Positions 31,072 through 41,255 of a stretch of 64,000 nt of DNA are shown here, in pieces (position 1 is the stretch's first letter; each line of letters opens with the position of its first letter). Made by a program: the position numbers and the translations under genes. Below the pieces are notes generated by a model. It was not told the DNA's origin, searched no databases, and saw nothing but the letters and a program-made list of their open reading frames with translations. Location: positions 1,217,396 through 1,281,395 of the forward strand of contig NC_031496.1 of NCBI RefSeq assembly GCF_000237925.1. The letters are read 5' to 3'. This stretch comes from Schistosoma mansoni (Eukaryota > Platyhelminthes > Trematoda > Strigeidida > Schistosomatidae).

Positions 31072-32297
31072 GACCGGACAACCCGAAAACCCTTAATCGT
31101 AAGGTTCGCTTCACCGTTTAGCCTTCGAGTTTTTAACTCTGTTAGGGCATTCTTCCACTTGATCCGATCCTCAAGTGGCCAGTCAGGTCGAATACGAATG
31201 TTTGAGTCACGAGTTTTGCGTGAGTTATTTAGTACTAGGTCCCTTTCCTCAAAATTACCGAGTGCTAATTTAAGGATCCTTCTCTGTTGGGTTTCGCCTC
31301 CAACGTATTTACCGAGTCTGATGACTTTCGAGATATGTACCCCTGGGACCTCATCGGGCAGTATATTTCTGATGAGAGATCCCACTAACTGCAGGTCGTG
31401 GGCATGTCTCTTAGCGGGATCGGTGTCTTTTGATTCTTCCAAGTTCCAGATGACTACACTAGGGACCTGTTTAACTTCCTTAAAAGTCGTGTTTACGGCC
31501 TTCGACCGTGATGTCAGATCCTGCCGGTTAGCTACCGGCTTCTTACTGTTAGCTTTCTTTATAACAGTGTCATGTGGGTCGAGCGAGTGACTCACAACAA
31601 CATTTGGTGAAGTTAAACTGTTCCCATCCACAACAGTACTAAATATTTTCTTACATTTGGACTTGAGCGGAGTTGCCTGATGCGCAGGACGTGAGTCCAA
31701 CGAGGACTTATCGACTATACGCGCGCTTTCTTTAGGTATTTTTCCGTCTCTTTTGCGTTTCCACGTAATCCATTTCCCACTAGTCTCAGCATCCAGATTG
31801 AAAATACTCTGGATGATAGTGGTTCTAGCCGGGTCATCAGTCGCTGCTAAAGCAACTTGTCCCTCAGTACTTAATGGCATGTCTTTCATTGGTTGCATCG
31901 GAGTAGAAATTTTTGCTTCGTGTCGCAAAATTGGGTGTCCGGTACCTGCCATGGCAGCATTTACGACACTGATACAATCTTCGTTATCAGTATCCATGTT
32001 GCCGGCACGGACTACGTCGACCTTTTTAGCTAACGCTAGAAGGCCAATGGCTTCCTGAATGAGTGATGTCTTGCTTGAGCAACAAAACATACAGAGCCAA
32101 TGAGAATTGGGTTTCGAGCACCTTTTATAGGCAGCAGGGCTTAAGCGGGTGCATAATTTGTGAAACCACTCCTTACATTCGTCACATCGCATCCCTTCTT
32201 CCACGGGGAATAAGCAATATGGCTGTCCACACTTGTGTACAGAGCCGACCATCTTAGAATTAAGCAAAATGTTGGGCAAGGTAGATATGTAAGACAA
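31011..32297 (-). CDS. CR1 ORF1 protein with PHD finger
   Basis: 428 codons. The N-terminal cysteine/histidine cluster (residues ~23-71) fits a PHD/esterase-type ORF1 head as found in CR1-clade elements, and probably binds nucleic acid or protein. The middle is basic and low-complexity. The C-terminal part (SVVIWNLEESKDTD, VIRLGKYV, RIRPDWPLEDR) resembles the RRM-like ORF1 region seen in many LINEs. Confidence 0.75.
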   Translation of the reverse strand: MSYISTLPNILLNSKMVGSVHKCGQPYCLFPVEEGMRCDECKEWFHKLCTRLSPAAYKRCSKPNSHWLCMFCCSSKTSLIQEAIGLLALAKKVDVVRAGNMDTDNEDCISVVNAAMAGTGHPILRHEAKISTPMQPMKDMPLSTEGQVALAATDDPARTTIIQSIFNLDAETSGKWITWKRKRDGKIPKESARIVDKSSLDSRPAHQATPLKSKCKKIFSTVVDGNSLTSPNVVVSHSLDPHDTVIKKANSKKPVANRQDLTSRSKAVNTTFKEVKQVPSVVIWNLEESKDTDPAKRHAHDLQLVGSLIRNILPDEVPGVHISKVIRLGKYVGGETQQRRILKLALGNFEERDLVLNNSRKTRDSNIRIRPDWPLEDRIKWKNALTELKTRRLNGEANLTIKGFRVVRSWKPMLPRPVWAERMSPKTP

Positions 32298-32503
32298 ATC
32301 ACAACCTTAATCAAATAAACAAGCCGCAGTCGACCAAGAATGCTTTGATGCAGTAAATACACAAAAGCAGGATAAAAAAACACAAATACGATGTCACGTT
32401 AACTGAAATAAATTCAATCAAAGTGTAAACAGTTGTTTTGATACGTAATTTACGATGAAAACAGTGAATTTATGTGAGGCATCTACTTTCAAATCGTTAC
32501 TTA

Positions 32504-32601
32504 CTTACTTACGCCTGTTACCCTTCGTCGAGGAGCCTAGGTCGCCCACTAGTATCCTCCATCCAACTCTGTCCTGGGCAAACCTTTCAAGTTAACTGGT
32601 C
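32504..32601 (-). mobile_element. SR2-type RTE 3' tip
   Basis: Reverse complement of GGTAACAGGCGTAAGTAAGT and the block before it. It abuts the inner edge of the right inverted-repeat arm at 32602. Confidence 0.65.
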
Positions 32602-33354
32602 AGTCTTTTGACCACATCAAATAAAGCAAGGATGTTTAGGATGCGCTTCTCTACTCCCAAATGCAAAATCTTGCCTCGGGATTGATTTACACTGGCATTT
32701 AAATCAGTGATAGGGAGTCAATTAGTTGGATGTATCGATCGTTTCACTTATCATGGGAGTCTCATTAGTTCTTATATGGTGGTATCTGACGAGATTTCGG
32801 CGTGCACTTGGAAGTCTTGGTTAGCTTTTGCCGAGTTACGTGACTTGTGGAGTAAGTGGGATATCCGTCTTTCAACCAAACGACGAATTTACTGCGCAGT
32901 AGTTCCGTCTCATTTTATGGATGTGAAACGTGACATTGAAAAGTAGTGTACATCCATCGGTCATGTATATTAAATAAAGCCATTAGTAATATTATGTATC
33001 TTCGAATCATTGGTCGTTTATTTTTGGACCATCTAGTTAAAAATTCTGAAGTGAGACTCAGAATACTGTGTAAAGACGGCAGTTAAATTGATAAATCGGT
33101 TGACCTTTGTCGGCTGAAGTGCTTGGGACATGTACTGCGTGTGCTTATCCACCACCTATCAGGATGCACAATGATTTCTGACGCAGTAGTAGGCTATAAG
33201 AAAGCTCAAGGTGGCCAAAACAAAATATGGCACCAGTCCTTGAAGATGCTGACTATTGGATTGAGCCATGTAGGTATGTGTAGACTACTTGGTTGGAGTC
33301 CGTATGATTATCGTAAACGATGATTGAAGACCTTGGGTGACATGGCTCAAAACC
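32602..33354 (+). repeat. right arm of 753-bp inverted repeat
   Basis: Exact-length partner of 26440-27192. Its inner edge joins SR2 tail DNA, with no LINE 5' continuation. Its outer edge continues as LINE 3' sequence. Confidence 0.93.
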
Positions 33355-33590
33355 ATTCGAAATGGCGCAAATGCAATCTCTGTCTTTTTCCAGAACCTAG
33401 GTTTCCGGATTCCTCATAAACCTTTCTAGGTTATTCTTCCTCTAATCTATAATTTCTCGGATTATATCTTCGACGCTTAAGCTTTTCTGTTAATAATAAT
33501 TCTATTACTACTTTTAGTACTCTGGGGTTCGCCCTGACAATTTCATTTCGCTGTGGTAATGAAGTATGAGAATTTAAATAATTGTACACG
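32602..33590 (+). mobile_element. family L LINE piece with 3' end, lacking its 5' part
   Basis: Same frames as the left arm, then DMAQNHSKWRKC-type sequence and a 3' UTR resembling the other family L copies up to about 33590. The missing upstream part (to LFGEDTDTT) is found only at 27193-27235 on the other strand. Confidence 0.8.
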
Positions 33591-34612
33591 TGCAAGATTC
33601 TGGGTTGCGTTTAACTTACCAATAAATTTCCATTCACCTAATGAGTACTATAAAGTAGTTTCTCCCACTTCCATAATTAAGTTAACTGGTGGCTTTCATC
33701 ATCAGGGTATGTTAATGACAGTTTTGCTTCTCAGAGATGGTATGAAAGTGCTATCTTATAAACACTCAGAGTGACAGTTCCACTTTCAAATAAGTAATGC
33801 CTTTTCAGGACTGTCCTGTTATAGGATTCATTTTAACCATTTGAATTGATGTATTGGTGCATTTTGGCTAGTTTATCTTGGAAATTTAAAGCAAGCAGTC
33901 CCTTCGATAAATTTTGATAGTGTAATAAGAAGACGAAGATTATCAGTTCTAATAATCTTATATAATCTTATTACATTATCTTGGAAATGTCATCGTATGT
34001 GGTGAACCAGTATCTGATGATGTCTTAACACGCGTGCTAGAGCTTCCTTGGCCTCTGCCAATGTACACTGCCTGTCTGCTAATCAAGGAGCGAGTATATA
34101 TGCAATTGTAAAGGATGGTTCTTCAAGTTTGCCCATATTTTACTTAGCGCGTGTGATGGAAATGCCGAGTAATGCCAAAATTAGACGTCGGACGAAAGTT
34201 ACAGATGTTTGATGGGTCTGTGAATGTTTACCAACATAAGTAGTTAGTACATGTGTTTTTCAGGTCAACCCACTGCTTACCTCTGTGAACCATCCTGGTT
34301 AAGACTGGTTTATTGAAAAAAGTCAAAAGCAATCAAATCAAAGTTGAGTATCAATCTGTGGGGTCATTGATTGTTTGGTCGAACTCTACTGGCATTTAGA
34401 GACTTTCTGATTAGGCTTCAGAATACTAGGCAAACTCGAAGACCAAATAACCTAATGATATTAGTTCTGTTTTTCTTTAAGTCGCAATTTAACAACCTTT
34501 AAGTGGCTAAATTTAATCAATTTCACACTGTAGATATTTGTTAACGTGTCACAGAGTTTCACTCATTCAATAGTTTCAAGTGTTCTGGTACTAATTAGTA
34601 AATATTTATCCT
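33591..34612. other. no firm gene; PRADC1 intron 3 DNA in the un-inverted order
   Basis: Non-repetitive AT-rich DNA. One stretch (34010-34200) has mildly protein-like frames, but no splice-compatible exon could be built. Confidence 0.35.
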
Positions 34613-35035
34613 ACTCACTGCCTTCTCGTGGCGAGGGTTTTGTTTTCGAAATTGAGAGGACGAAAAGAGAATGTCCGGCGCTTTAACCAGGTTGGTGGAT
34701 ATGGAGGATCTACCTAGGGGAGTTGGAAAACTCTCATTCTAAACCAATGGTGCAAATGGGCTCCAGTATCCTGATGGAACGAATAGCGTATGAATCTATT
34801 GTTGATCACCGACTACCATGGGACTGCATCTCCTCACGATGCTCCACTGCCTTGTGGATCAGACCTTTAGGTCAAAAGCTCCGGGTGTGGCCCCCTAAGA
34901 AAACCACCTGTTTCAGTTTGAGCATCTGGGCAGTATTACAGCTTTCATACAAATCAAATGAGATTTGTGCGGCGCATATGTATCTGGTGCTTCCTTGTAC
35001 CAATATTTATGTTTAAATAATAATATAATATAAAT
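34613..35035 (+). repeat. family A dispersed repeat, copy 4
   Basis: Clear copy with diagnostic variants TTTCAGTTTGAGCATCTGGG and ACAGCTTTCATAC, shared with the 3' half of the copy at 46125-46557. Confidence 0.72.
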
Positions 35036-35160
35036 AGCATAATAATAAGCTCAATAGGAAACGAATTCTAATCGAATGCATATAAGTGTTAACTGATTTA
35101 GGTGATTTTGGAAATAGTTAACAAGACTTACATTTGATTTTTCTCTCTTTAATTTTAAAG

Positions 35161-35281
35161 GCATTCAATAACCACTGCTTTGGATAATTTAAACTTAACA
35201 AAAGCATTAGTTGATTTTCCGGTTAATGTTACTGCAGTTCCAGTATATCACTTACGTTTAACTCCGTGGACATTATGGTGA
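35161..35281 (+). CDS. PRADC1: PRADC1 exon 4 (last exon), on opposite strand to exons 1-3
   Basis: Acceptor TTTTCTCTCTTTAATTTTAAAG ends at 35160 (20 nt of it shown by its pyrimidine-rich run). The first base completes the glycine codon opened by exon 3, then HSITTALDNLNL and FPVNVTAVPVYHLRLTPWTL, W, stop TGA 35279-35281. Human PRADC1 ends [27 protein letters not shown] follows at 35284-35289, so the 3' UTR is very short. As the sequence stands, this exon cannot be spliced to exons 1-3. Confidence 0.92.
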
Positions 35282-35283
35282 AG

Positions 35284-35289
35284 AATAAA
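35284..35289 (+). promoter_or_regulatory. polyadenylation signal of PRADC1
   Basis: AATAAA begins two bases after the stop codon of exon 4. Confidence 0.6.
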
Positions 35290-36200
35290 ATATACTTTCA
35301 ACCATTTTTTTGCTCTCACAAACCGATGACTACATAACTGTATTTGTAAAAAGACTACTTCTTTTATGTGACTATATGTTTTCATATGATCTTCATTTAA
35401 AAATGCAATTTCCTTTGGTCATGTAAATCACTTACATTATCCTTTACGTTTGTTCTTTCTTCAACGTTGTAATCTCCATTTACTCATGTAAATACTCTTT
35501 CTTTTTTGTTAAACCTGTCTGCTATCTTCTCCCAATTGAATAATAATAGTTTCATTAACATATGAATGGTTTTTTGGTATAGTTGGATTGTGTCTAATAA
35601 TGGAATGTAGATCATGCGTTTCACCTTATCTAGGGCTCATCCCATCTTAGTGTTAATGTTTACATTGTAACCACTAAGTTATGTTGATGCAAACCGTTCA
35701 CGATTCACGTATTTTAATAAATACTCAATTTTTATCTTGAGTATCAACAATGGGAAACTACAAACCCTTAAGAATATAGTATTCATGTAACTGTGCATAT
35801 TAACGTATGTTACGTTCGGCAATGTATGATTGGGTAGTGACGATAGTCTAATTGACGTCACCGTCTTGAAACACCTGGTTCGGTGACATGGATAAGTGCT
35901 ATGTGTGTCGTTTCAGTGACTTCTAAATCGTGACTCATTTCCTGAAGCTGGAATTGATTAAAAAAAGAACAATGGTAAGTTCAAGACCTTTTATCAGGGT
36001 ATGACATCTATCTGTTCATTATGACTCCCTGGTTATGGTCCAAGAGATAGTACAGCTTAATGGCTTGAGACGTTATCGATCATGGGTCTGAATAGAACCC
36101 AATTGCTATCCAGATTTTTGCATACTTCCTAATAAAAGTGTGAAATTTTACTGTGAAAGAGTCCTTTCTGTCTATATTTTTTTAAAACTCAACTACTTTT
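35290..36200. other. no feature recognised
   Basis: AT-rich DNA downstream of PRADC1 exon 4; no repeat or exon that I can support. Confidence 0.4.
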
Positions 36201-36613
36201 TGTTGGGGATGTCAAATCCCCAGAACTTACTCGGTAAATGGCTTAATTTTGTAATTTTATATTGAAAATTTGAATTTCTTTGTTTTCGCGCCAAAAGCGC
36301 TCTTTTCACCTTCAAGTCGTGTTTCCCACTTGCAAAATATCTTAAACGCTATTGGTCCGCTGTATCTTTGAGTGTGCTATTTTGTAATGCTGCCCAAGGA
36401 CAATTTATCGCTGTGTATATACGTTTGATTTTTCCCCTTTTTGATTGCTGTGTTTCTGGCTGCTACGGAATATATTTTCTCCGCCTCCAACTTGAACTTC
36501 TTACTCTAGCTAGCTGGGTCTGGGTCGCGTCAGAATAGCTAGCTTATCGGTCTCTGGTCACAAGTCTTTGTTCCGTTCGCTACTGGTGAATTCGGAACGC
36601 TTCAGGCATAACA
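36201..36613 (+). mobile_element. possible solo LTR fossil
   Basis: A 413-bp block starting TGTTGGGGATG and ending GGCATAACA (TG...CA), with a GGGGATGTCAAATCCCC hairpin at its head and clearly different, GC-richer composition. No internal region is next to it and no clear target duplication was seen. Family unknown; relic, age unknown. Confidence 0.4.
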
Positions 36614-36898
36614 CTTCTACCACTATATACTGCTCTTGTCCACTCATTTTCATTATCTTTGATTGAGGTCAACTTTTCTTGATCTCTTCACAAATTAATT
36701 TTTCTATTTGGGTGACAAATATTTATTTTGGTTTCTATTTGCATCAACATTTATATTTGAATAGATTAAATCTGACTCTTAATTTTATATAGCTAACTAA
36801 CATGCTAGTTAATCTTTGAATTAACTTTTATCTGATCTATCATAACAGTACTACTTTTCTTAATGAAAGTTACCTATTACTTTGGTGAACAAGAACAT

Positions 36899-37332
36899 CA
36901 GTCAGTCAGCTACAACGTAGGACCAGGCACATATATGCATAGGTCCCAATCGCCATACCTCACTCGTTAGCACAGCAAGATGAACACCGGGTTCATAGAA
37001 GTAATTAATTTAGTGGTGGTAGTATATAAAGAAAGGTTGTATATAAGGATATAGTATAGAAAGACAGAAAGATATGAAGCAATTTTAATCTGAAGGTTTA
37101 AGGGAAGATAAAGAGTGTATGCACCTACACCATTGTGATCGATTCTGAGCCATGTCACCTAGAGTTTCCAACCATTGGTTACGATAGTCACCTGGACCCC
37201 AACCAGGTAGTCTGCATCTACCAACATGGCTCATACTAGAAGTTAGTGACTTCAAGCACTGATGCCACGTTTTGGTTTGGCCGCTCCCAACTCTCTTCCA
37301 ACCATCGCCAATACTAGTCAGCATAGTACGTC
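36899..37332 (-). mobile_element. family L LINE 3' fragment with 14-bp target duplication
   Basis: 5'-truncated copy on the minus strand, flanked by GTGAACAAGAACAT at 36885-36898 and 37333-37346. Encodes the last ~80 residues (GQTKTWHQCLKSLTSS, SHVGRCRLPGWGPGDYRNQW) and the 3' UTR ending in GACTGACTGA. Confidence 0.85.
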
Positions 37333-37394
37333 GTGAACAAGAACATGAGTGGGGACGATCGAATGTAAAGTATGAGAACTATATAGTATATGAA

Positions 37395-37690
37395 TTCACT
37401 TAGTATTGTTTGTTTGAATCTTCCTATCGATGTGTTTAGGACTACAATTGGTCAGTCTCTAATTGGCGTATGTGCATACTGTGCGTATTGCCTCGATATA
37501 CCTTAGTTCACAAGCATGGTAAGCAGAGATGGATAGTGGCTAGCAGTGGAATCCAGGACGCGCGTTTAGTCCTATTTGGGACTCGTCAGCTGGATGTACC
37601 TGCATCTCAGAGTTGATGTTCACTCTGGGACTCGAACCCAGTACCCTCGCTTCAAACGCCATCGCGTTATCCATCTCTGCTTATAAAGTA
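37395..37690 (-). repeat. classic Smα SINE
   Basis: tRNA-like head (GATGGATAACGCGATGGCG, GGGTTCGAGTCCC) followed by a hammerhead and a common tail. Matches the published layout of schistosome Smα satellite/SINE DNA and differs from the ~405-bp hammerhead repeats in this window. Confidence 0.75.
37551..37595 (-). ncRNA. hammerhead ribozyme motif of Smα
   Basis: Stem I ATCCAG/CTGGAT, core CTGACGA, stem II GTCCCAAATAGGAC, stem III ACGCGCGT, cleavage triplet GTC. The conserved GAAA reads TAAA here, so this copy should be inactive. Confidence 0.75.
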
Positions 37691-37699
37691 TATGGTTTG

Positions 37700-37838
37700 A
37701 ATAATTTTTTCTGTTTAGCGTTGTTTTAGCGAGTTGGTTTTCTATGGGATGGGGTCGCTAACCCCATGCCCAACCCTCCTTTTTTATCCGGGCTTGGGAC
37801 CGGCAGTAGCCCCCGGAGGGGCTACAGGCGGAGCAGCA
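37700..37838 (-). mobile_element. RTE 5'-end fragment (repeat C), inverted next to 3' part
   Basis: Minus-strand copy of the GC-rich ~140-bp block (CTGTAGCCCCTCCGGGGGCT, CCCATCCC, then TTTAGCG...CAGAAA). Its 5' end meets the 5'-truncated SR2-type 3' fragment at 37839 head to head. Confidence 0.65.
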
Positions 37839-38336
37839 TATTGACAACTGAAGAATATCTGGAACTCAAAACAATTGTCTGTCAACCAACACCAAGATCA
37901 GAATTTTGAATACAAATGTCAAGACAGTTCTACTGTATGGGGCAGAGATGTGGAGAACTACGAAAGCCATCATCCAGAATATACCAGTGTTTATTAACAG
38001 TTGTATGTGCAAAATACTTCCGGTCCGTTGACCAGACACTACCATCAACAAGCTACTGTGGGAGGCAACAAACCAGATTTCAGCGGAGGAAGAAGCGCTG
38101 GAAGTGGACAGGACACACATTGAGGAAATCACCCAACTGTGTCACAAGGCAAGCCGTCACATGAAGTCCTGAAGGCCAAAGGAAAAGAGGAAGACCAAAG
38201 AACACATTACGTCGAGAAGTGGAGACAGACATGAGAAGAATGGACAAAAATTAGTTAGAAAGGTTCAGGACAGAGTGGGTTGGAGAGTTCTGTTCGGCGG
38301 CCTATGCTCCATTGGGAGTAACAAGCGTAAGTAAGT
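37839..38336 (+). mobile_element. SR2-type RTE LINE 3' fragment
   Basis: Frames read [35 protein letters not shown] and a 3' end GGAGTAACAAGCGTAAGTAA. Several frame changes. Confidence 0.75.
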
Positions 38337-38356
38337 AAATATAGTAAATAGTTAAT

Positions 38357-38563
38357 TTGCAAACTATCAATCAATTGTCTCAATCTTGACCGTTCCTTCT
38401 GCAAATATCAGTACATCGTTTCCGATTATTATTGTTCATGAATTTTCATACCAATTGCGCTTCGTTCCTGTTCTTTCTTTATCGATCTTCTACTGAATAT
38501 ATTCAATGCCTGACCATCGTTATATACTACTTATGTGAATATAAGTAACCCACACCACATTAC
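38357..38563 (+). repeat. repeat F, partial copy
   Basis: Shares AGTTAATTTGCAAACTATCA, ATTGCGCTTCGTTCCTGTTC and CCCACACCACATTA with copies at 40415-40733 and 52985-53246. Confidence 0.6.
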
Positions 38564-38716
38564 TATCCATTTAATTTGAAATGCTTTATAATTGTAATAT
38601 ATAGTGGATCCGAAATTGATTTCAGTGGTATAGATAATATCATTCTTCAATTTTATCCAATACTGAAGTTCACATATTATATTGTTCTGATTACTTTCCA
38701 AATTTCTTTCTTTGTC

Positions 38717-39056
38717 AGAAGGGGTTTTGTGGAGATTTCAGTATTTTCATAGTTGAAATCATGAGTCAATTGAAGCTAGACCACTATGGAAAACTTGGAA
38801 GCACTTCTTGATGGCCGTTTCGTCCTATTGTAGGACTCCTCAGCAGTGCACATCCACGATCCCGCCTCTCGAGATTCGAACCCAAGACCTACCAGTCTCG
38901 CGTCAGAGCACTTAACTGATAGACCACTGAGCCGGCTGGCATCCAACGGTGTTAATGTCTAACTTCAACCAATCCACGAAGTTTGAGCAACTGTTCACCA
39001 TTTGTCTTCAGTGAGTTGTTATCTCACAACAGACGTGGTTGAACTCCACTGGTCAC
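38717..39056 (-). repeat. hammerhead repeat, minus-strand copy
   Basis: Runs from the family tail (CAGAAGGGGTTTTGTGGAG at its left) through hammerhead and tRNA-like boxes to part of the head. One partial unit. Confidence 0.75.
38801..38849 (-). ncRNA. hammerhead ribozyme motif, core intact
   Basis: Core CTGAGGA, stem II GTCCTACAATAGGAC, GAAAC, triplet ATC, stem I GCACT/AGTGC with a bulge. Among the best-preserved cores here. Confidence 0.7.
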
Positions 39057-39439
39057 CTTCTTTGTATTATTTTTTGTCTTCATTGTTACTACTACTTCGA
39101 ATTGTTTTGGTGTATATCTTTTTAATTTCTTGAGTTTGCCATTGATAAAGTGAATGGCTGATTGACCCTAACCTAGAAACAGATCTTTAAAGTTTATTTT
39201 ACTGTTCACATTCCTTAATTGTGTCTGGATTCTATCATAAAAGGTTTGGATACCATATTAAGTTATATTTACTTGGCTTAGTAACCGTGTATAAACAAGA
39301 TATTATCATCTGGTTTAAACATGTTTGACTGGGACAACAATTCAAAACGGTAATTTGAGTCTGAGTATGAATTATTTTCAGATATGGTTATTTTTATCAT
39401 TTATGAGCAAATATTCCACATGCTTGATAAAGTCATGTT

Positions 39440-39765
39440 CTGTCTGGTGCTTTGACCGGGTTGGTGAATATGAAGGATCCACCTAGAGGAACTGAAAAAA
39501 ACCTAATTCCAAATCAATGGTGCACATGGGCCCCAGGATCCTGTGGGACTGCGTCTCCTTACGTTGCTCCATTGCCTCGTGGATTAGAGTTTTGGGTCGA
39601 AGGCTCCATGTGTAGCCCCCCAAGAAGTCCATGTACTTCATTTTGGGCACCCGCATTGTATCACAGCCCACATACAAATCAAGTGACTTGTGTAGCTCAT
39701 ATGTATTCGGTGCCCCACTGTACCAATATCTATGCGTTCAAGTTAAGAAATACTCGTCTTATTTA
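39440..39765 (+). repeat. family A dispersed repeat, copy 5 (shortened)
   Basis: Recognisable central and 3' blocks with an internal shortening; lacks the 5' third. Confidence 0.6.
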
Positions 39766-39822
39766 TTTATGCCTCTGTGGATATGATAGTAATATGACAT
39801 TAATCCACTTCATATGACCAGT

Positions 39823-40216
39823 TAGGGGCGGCCAAACCAAAACATGGCATCAGAGCATGAAGTCACTAACTTCTAGTCTGAGCCATGTTGGCAGATGCAG
39901 AATACTTAGTTGGGGTCCGCGTGACTATCGTAACCAATGGTTGGAGACTCAGGATGACATAGCTCAGAATCGATCACAATGGCGTAGGTGTATACACTCT
40001 TTATCTTCCCTTAAACCTTCAGATTAAAATTGCTTCATAATTTTCTTCCTTCCTATACTATATCCTTATATACAACCGTTCTTTTATTTACTACCACCAC
40101 TAAATTAACTACTTCTATGAATCCGGTATTCATCTTGTTGTGCTAACGAGTGAGGTACGGCAATTGGGACCTATGCATAAATGTGCTTGGTCCTACATTG
40201 TAGCTGACTGACTGAC
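39823..40216 (+). mobile_element. family L LINE 3' fragment with 13-bp target duplication
   Basis: Flanked by TCATATGACCAGT at 39810-39822 and 40217-40229. Starts GGGGCGGCCAAACC and ends GACTGACTGAC. A 5'-truncated insertion whose 5' junction and ~36 bp of flank recur inverted at 45870-46118. Confidence 0.88.
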
Positions 40217-40414
40217 TCATATGACCAGTCGTTTTGCAATTATGACAAATGACATTAAGAAATGGATATTGTATACGTAGATAGACGTAACTCGCCATAT
40301 TATCTCCAGCTAGTCAGTTATAGTAACTGAACTACTCCTAGATCTTTGCTGTTTAATTACCATTGGGTACTTTGAATTTTGCTAGTTACTTTTTTATATG
40401 AAGTACTGTTGTAG

Positions 40415-40733
40415 TGTGGTCTACTTATATCCATATAAGTAGTGTGTGGTAATGGTCAGACATAGAATGTATTTTGGCAGAAGATCGATAAGGAACGAAC
40501 AGGAATGAAGCGCAATCGGTACGAAAATGAGTGAACAATAATAATCGGAGAAGATGGACTGATATTTGCAGAAGGAACAGTGAAGATTGAGACCATTGAT
40601 TGTTATTTTGCTAATTAACTGTTGACTGTAAGGCTATCAGAATTTAGTGAGATAGTCTGTAATTTGTGCTTAAATGCAATCGATTGTCCCCGACCGGTGT
40701 TCTGTTTACTACACTATTAGGTCTTTTCTCACT
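40415..40733 (-). repeat. repeat F, fullest copy
   Basis: About 300 bp. Left end holds a palindrome CTACTTATAT-CC-ATATAAGTAG (40421-40442); the far end reads GAACACCGGTCGGGGACAAT on the minus strand. Non-coding; class unknown (MITE-like or LTR-like). Confidence 0.6.
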
Positions 40734-40921
40734 ATGGCTAAAATAAGACTATCAATCTACCTGGAATCCTATCTGGCGCCTGAAATTTAAGTCTGGCTTT
40801 AATATCATATTGACTTGCAGTTCTTGATCAATCATTCATGTGATTAATATCTCATGTCACTGAATTTGTGATTTATTAACAGAGTGTTTTTGATGACTCA
40901 ATAATCTAGTTTTATCATAGA

Positions 40922-41061
40922 ATTACTTTTTTTTCTGGTTAGCGTTTATTTAGCGATTTAGTTTTTCTACGGGATAGGGTCGCTAACCCCATGCTCAACC
41001 CTCCTCCTCAATTACTTGAGCTAGGGACCGGCAGTAACTCTAGAAGAGCTACAGGCGAAGT
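40922..41061 (-). mobile_element. 140-bp SINE-like insertion made of an RTE 5' end (repeat C)
   Basis: Bounded by a perfect 15-bp duplication TAGTTTTATCATAGA (40907-40921 and 41062-41076). Minus-strand reading starts CTTCGCCTGTAGC and ends CCAGAAAAAAAAGTAAT, i.e. an A-rich tail. A complete small retroposon containing only the 5' leader of an RTE element. Confidence 0.75.
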
Positions 41062-41255
41062 TAGTTTTATCATAGACCACCATGATATTGTAGGAAATGG
41101 CCATAAATACAATTGTACAGTTGTAGTAAATGATAACATCGAAAAGGAAGATTTTCTTTATTGAAACCTCTTTATCTTATCAAAGAACCAATTCAATTAG
41201 CGAGTTATACAACCTTGTAGCTTTCTTTTGATTTTCATAATTCAAAGTAACTATT

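Larger units (their letters stand above)
28190..32400 (-). mobile_element. CR1-clade LINE, nearly complete
   Basis: ORF1 32297-31011 (428 aa) has a PHD-type zinc finger (CGQPYC, MRCDECKEWFHKLC, HWLCMFCC). ORF2 endonuclease 31071-30010 (TNARSLQNK, ITEIWL, IVGDFNALHINW) overlaps ORF1 by 61 nt. RT 29980-28238 has NYRPVSLTSI, PEQHGFR, GVPQGTILGPLLFLLYIN and FADDAKIW, ending WNALPEQVVSAPSVNIFKKK. One frame change near the A-rich run around 30030 separates endonuclease from RT; otherwise long frames are open, so the insertion is young. The element lies just upstream of PRADC1 and inside the inverted segment. Confidence 0.9.

Noticed and set aside
29115-32257. Several plus-strand frames of 64-143 aa
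   Set aside because: All lie opposite the CR1 ORFs and have no independent support.
34010-34200. Protein-like plus-strand stretches between LINE and family A
   Set aside because: Two overlapping frames look mildly coding, but neither has a usable acceptor and donor. They lie within PRADC1 intron 3 in the restored order.
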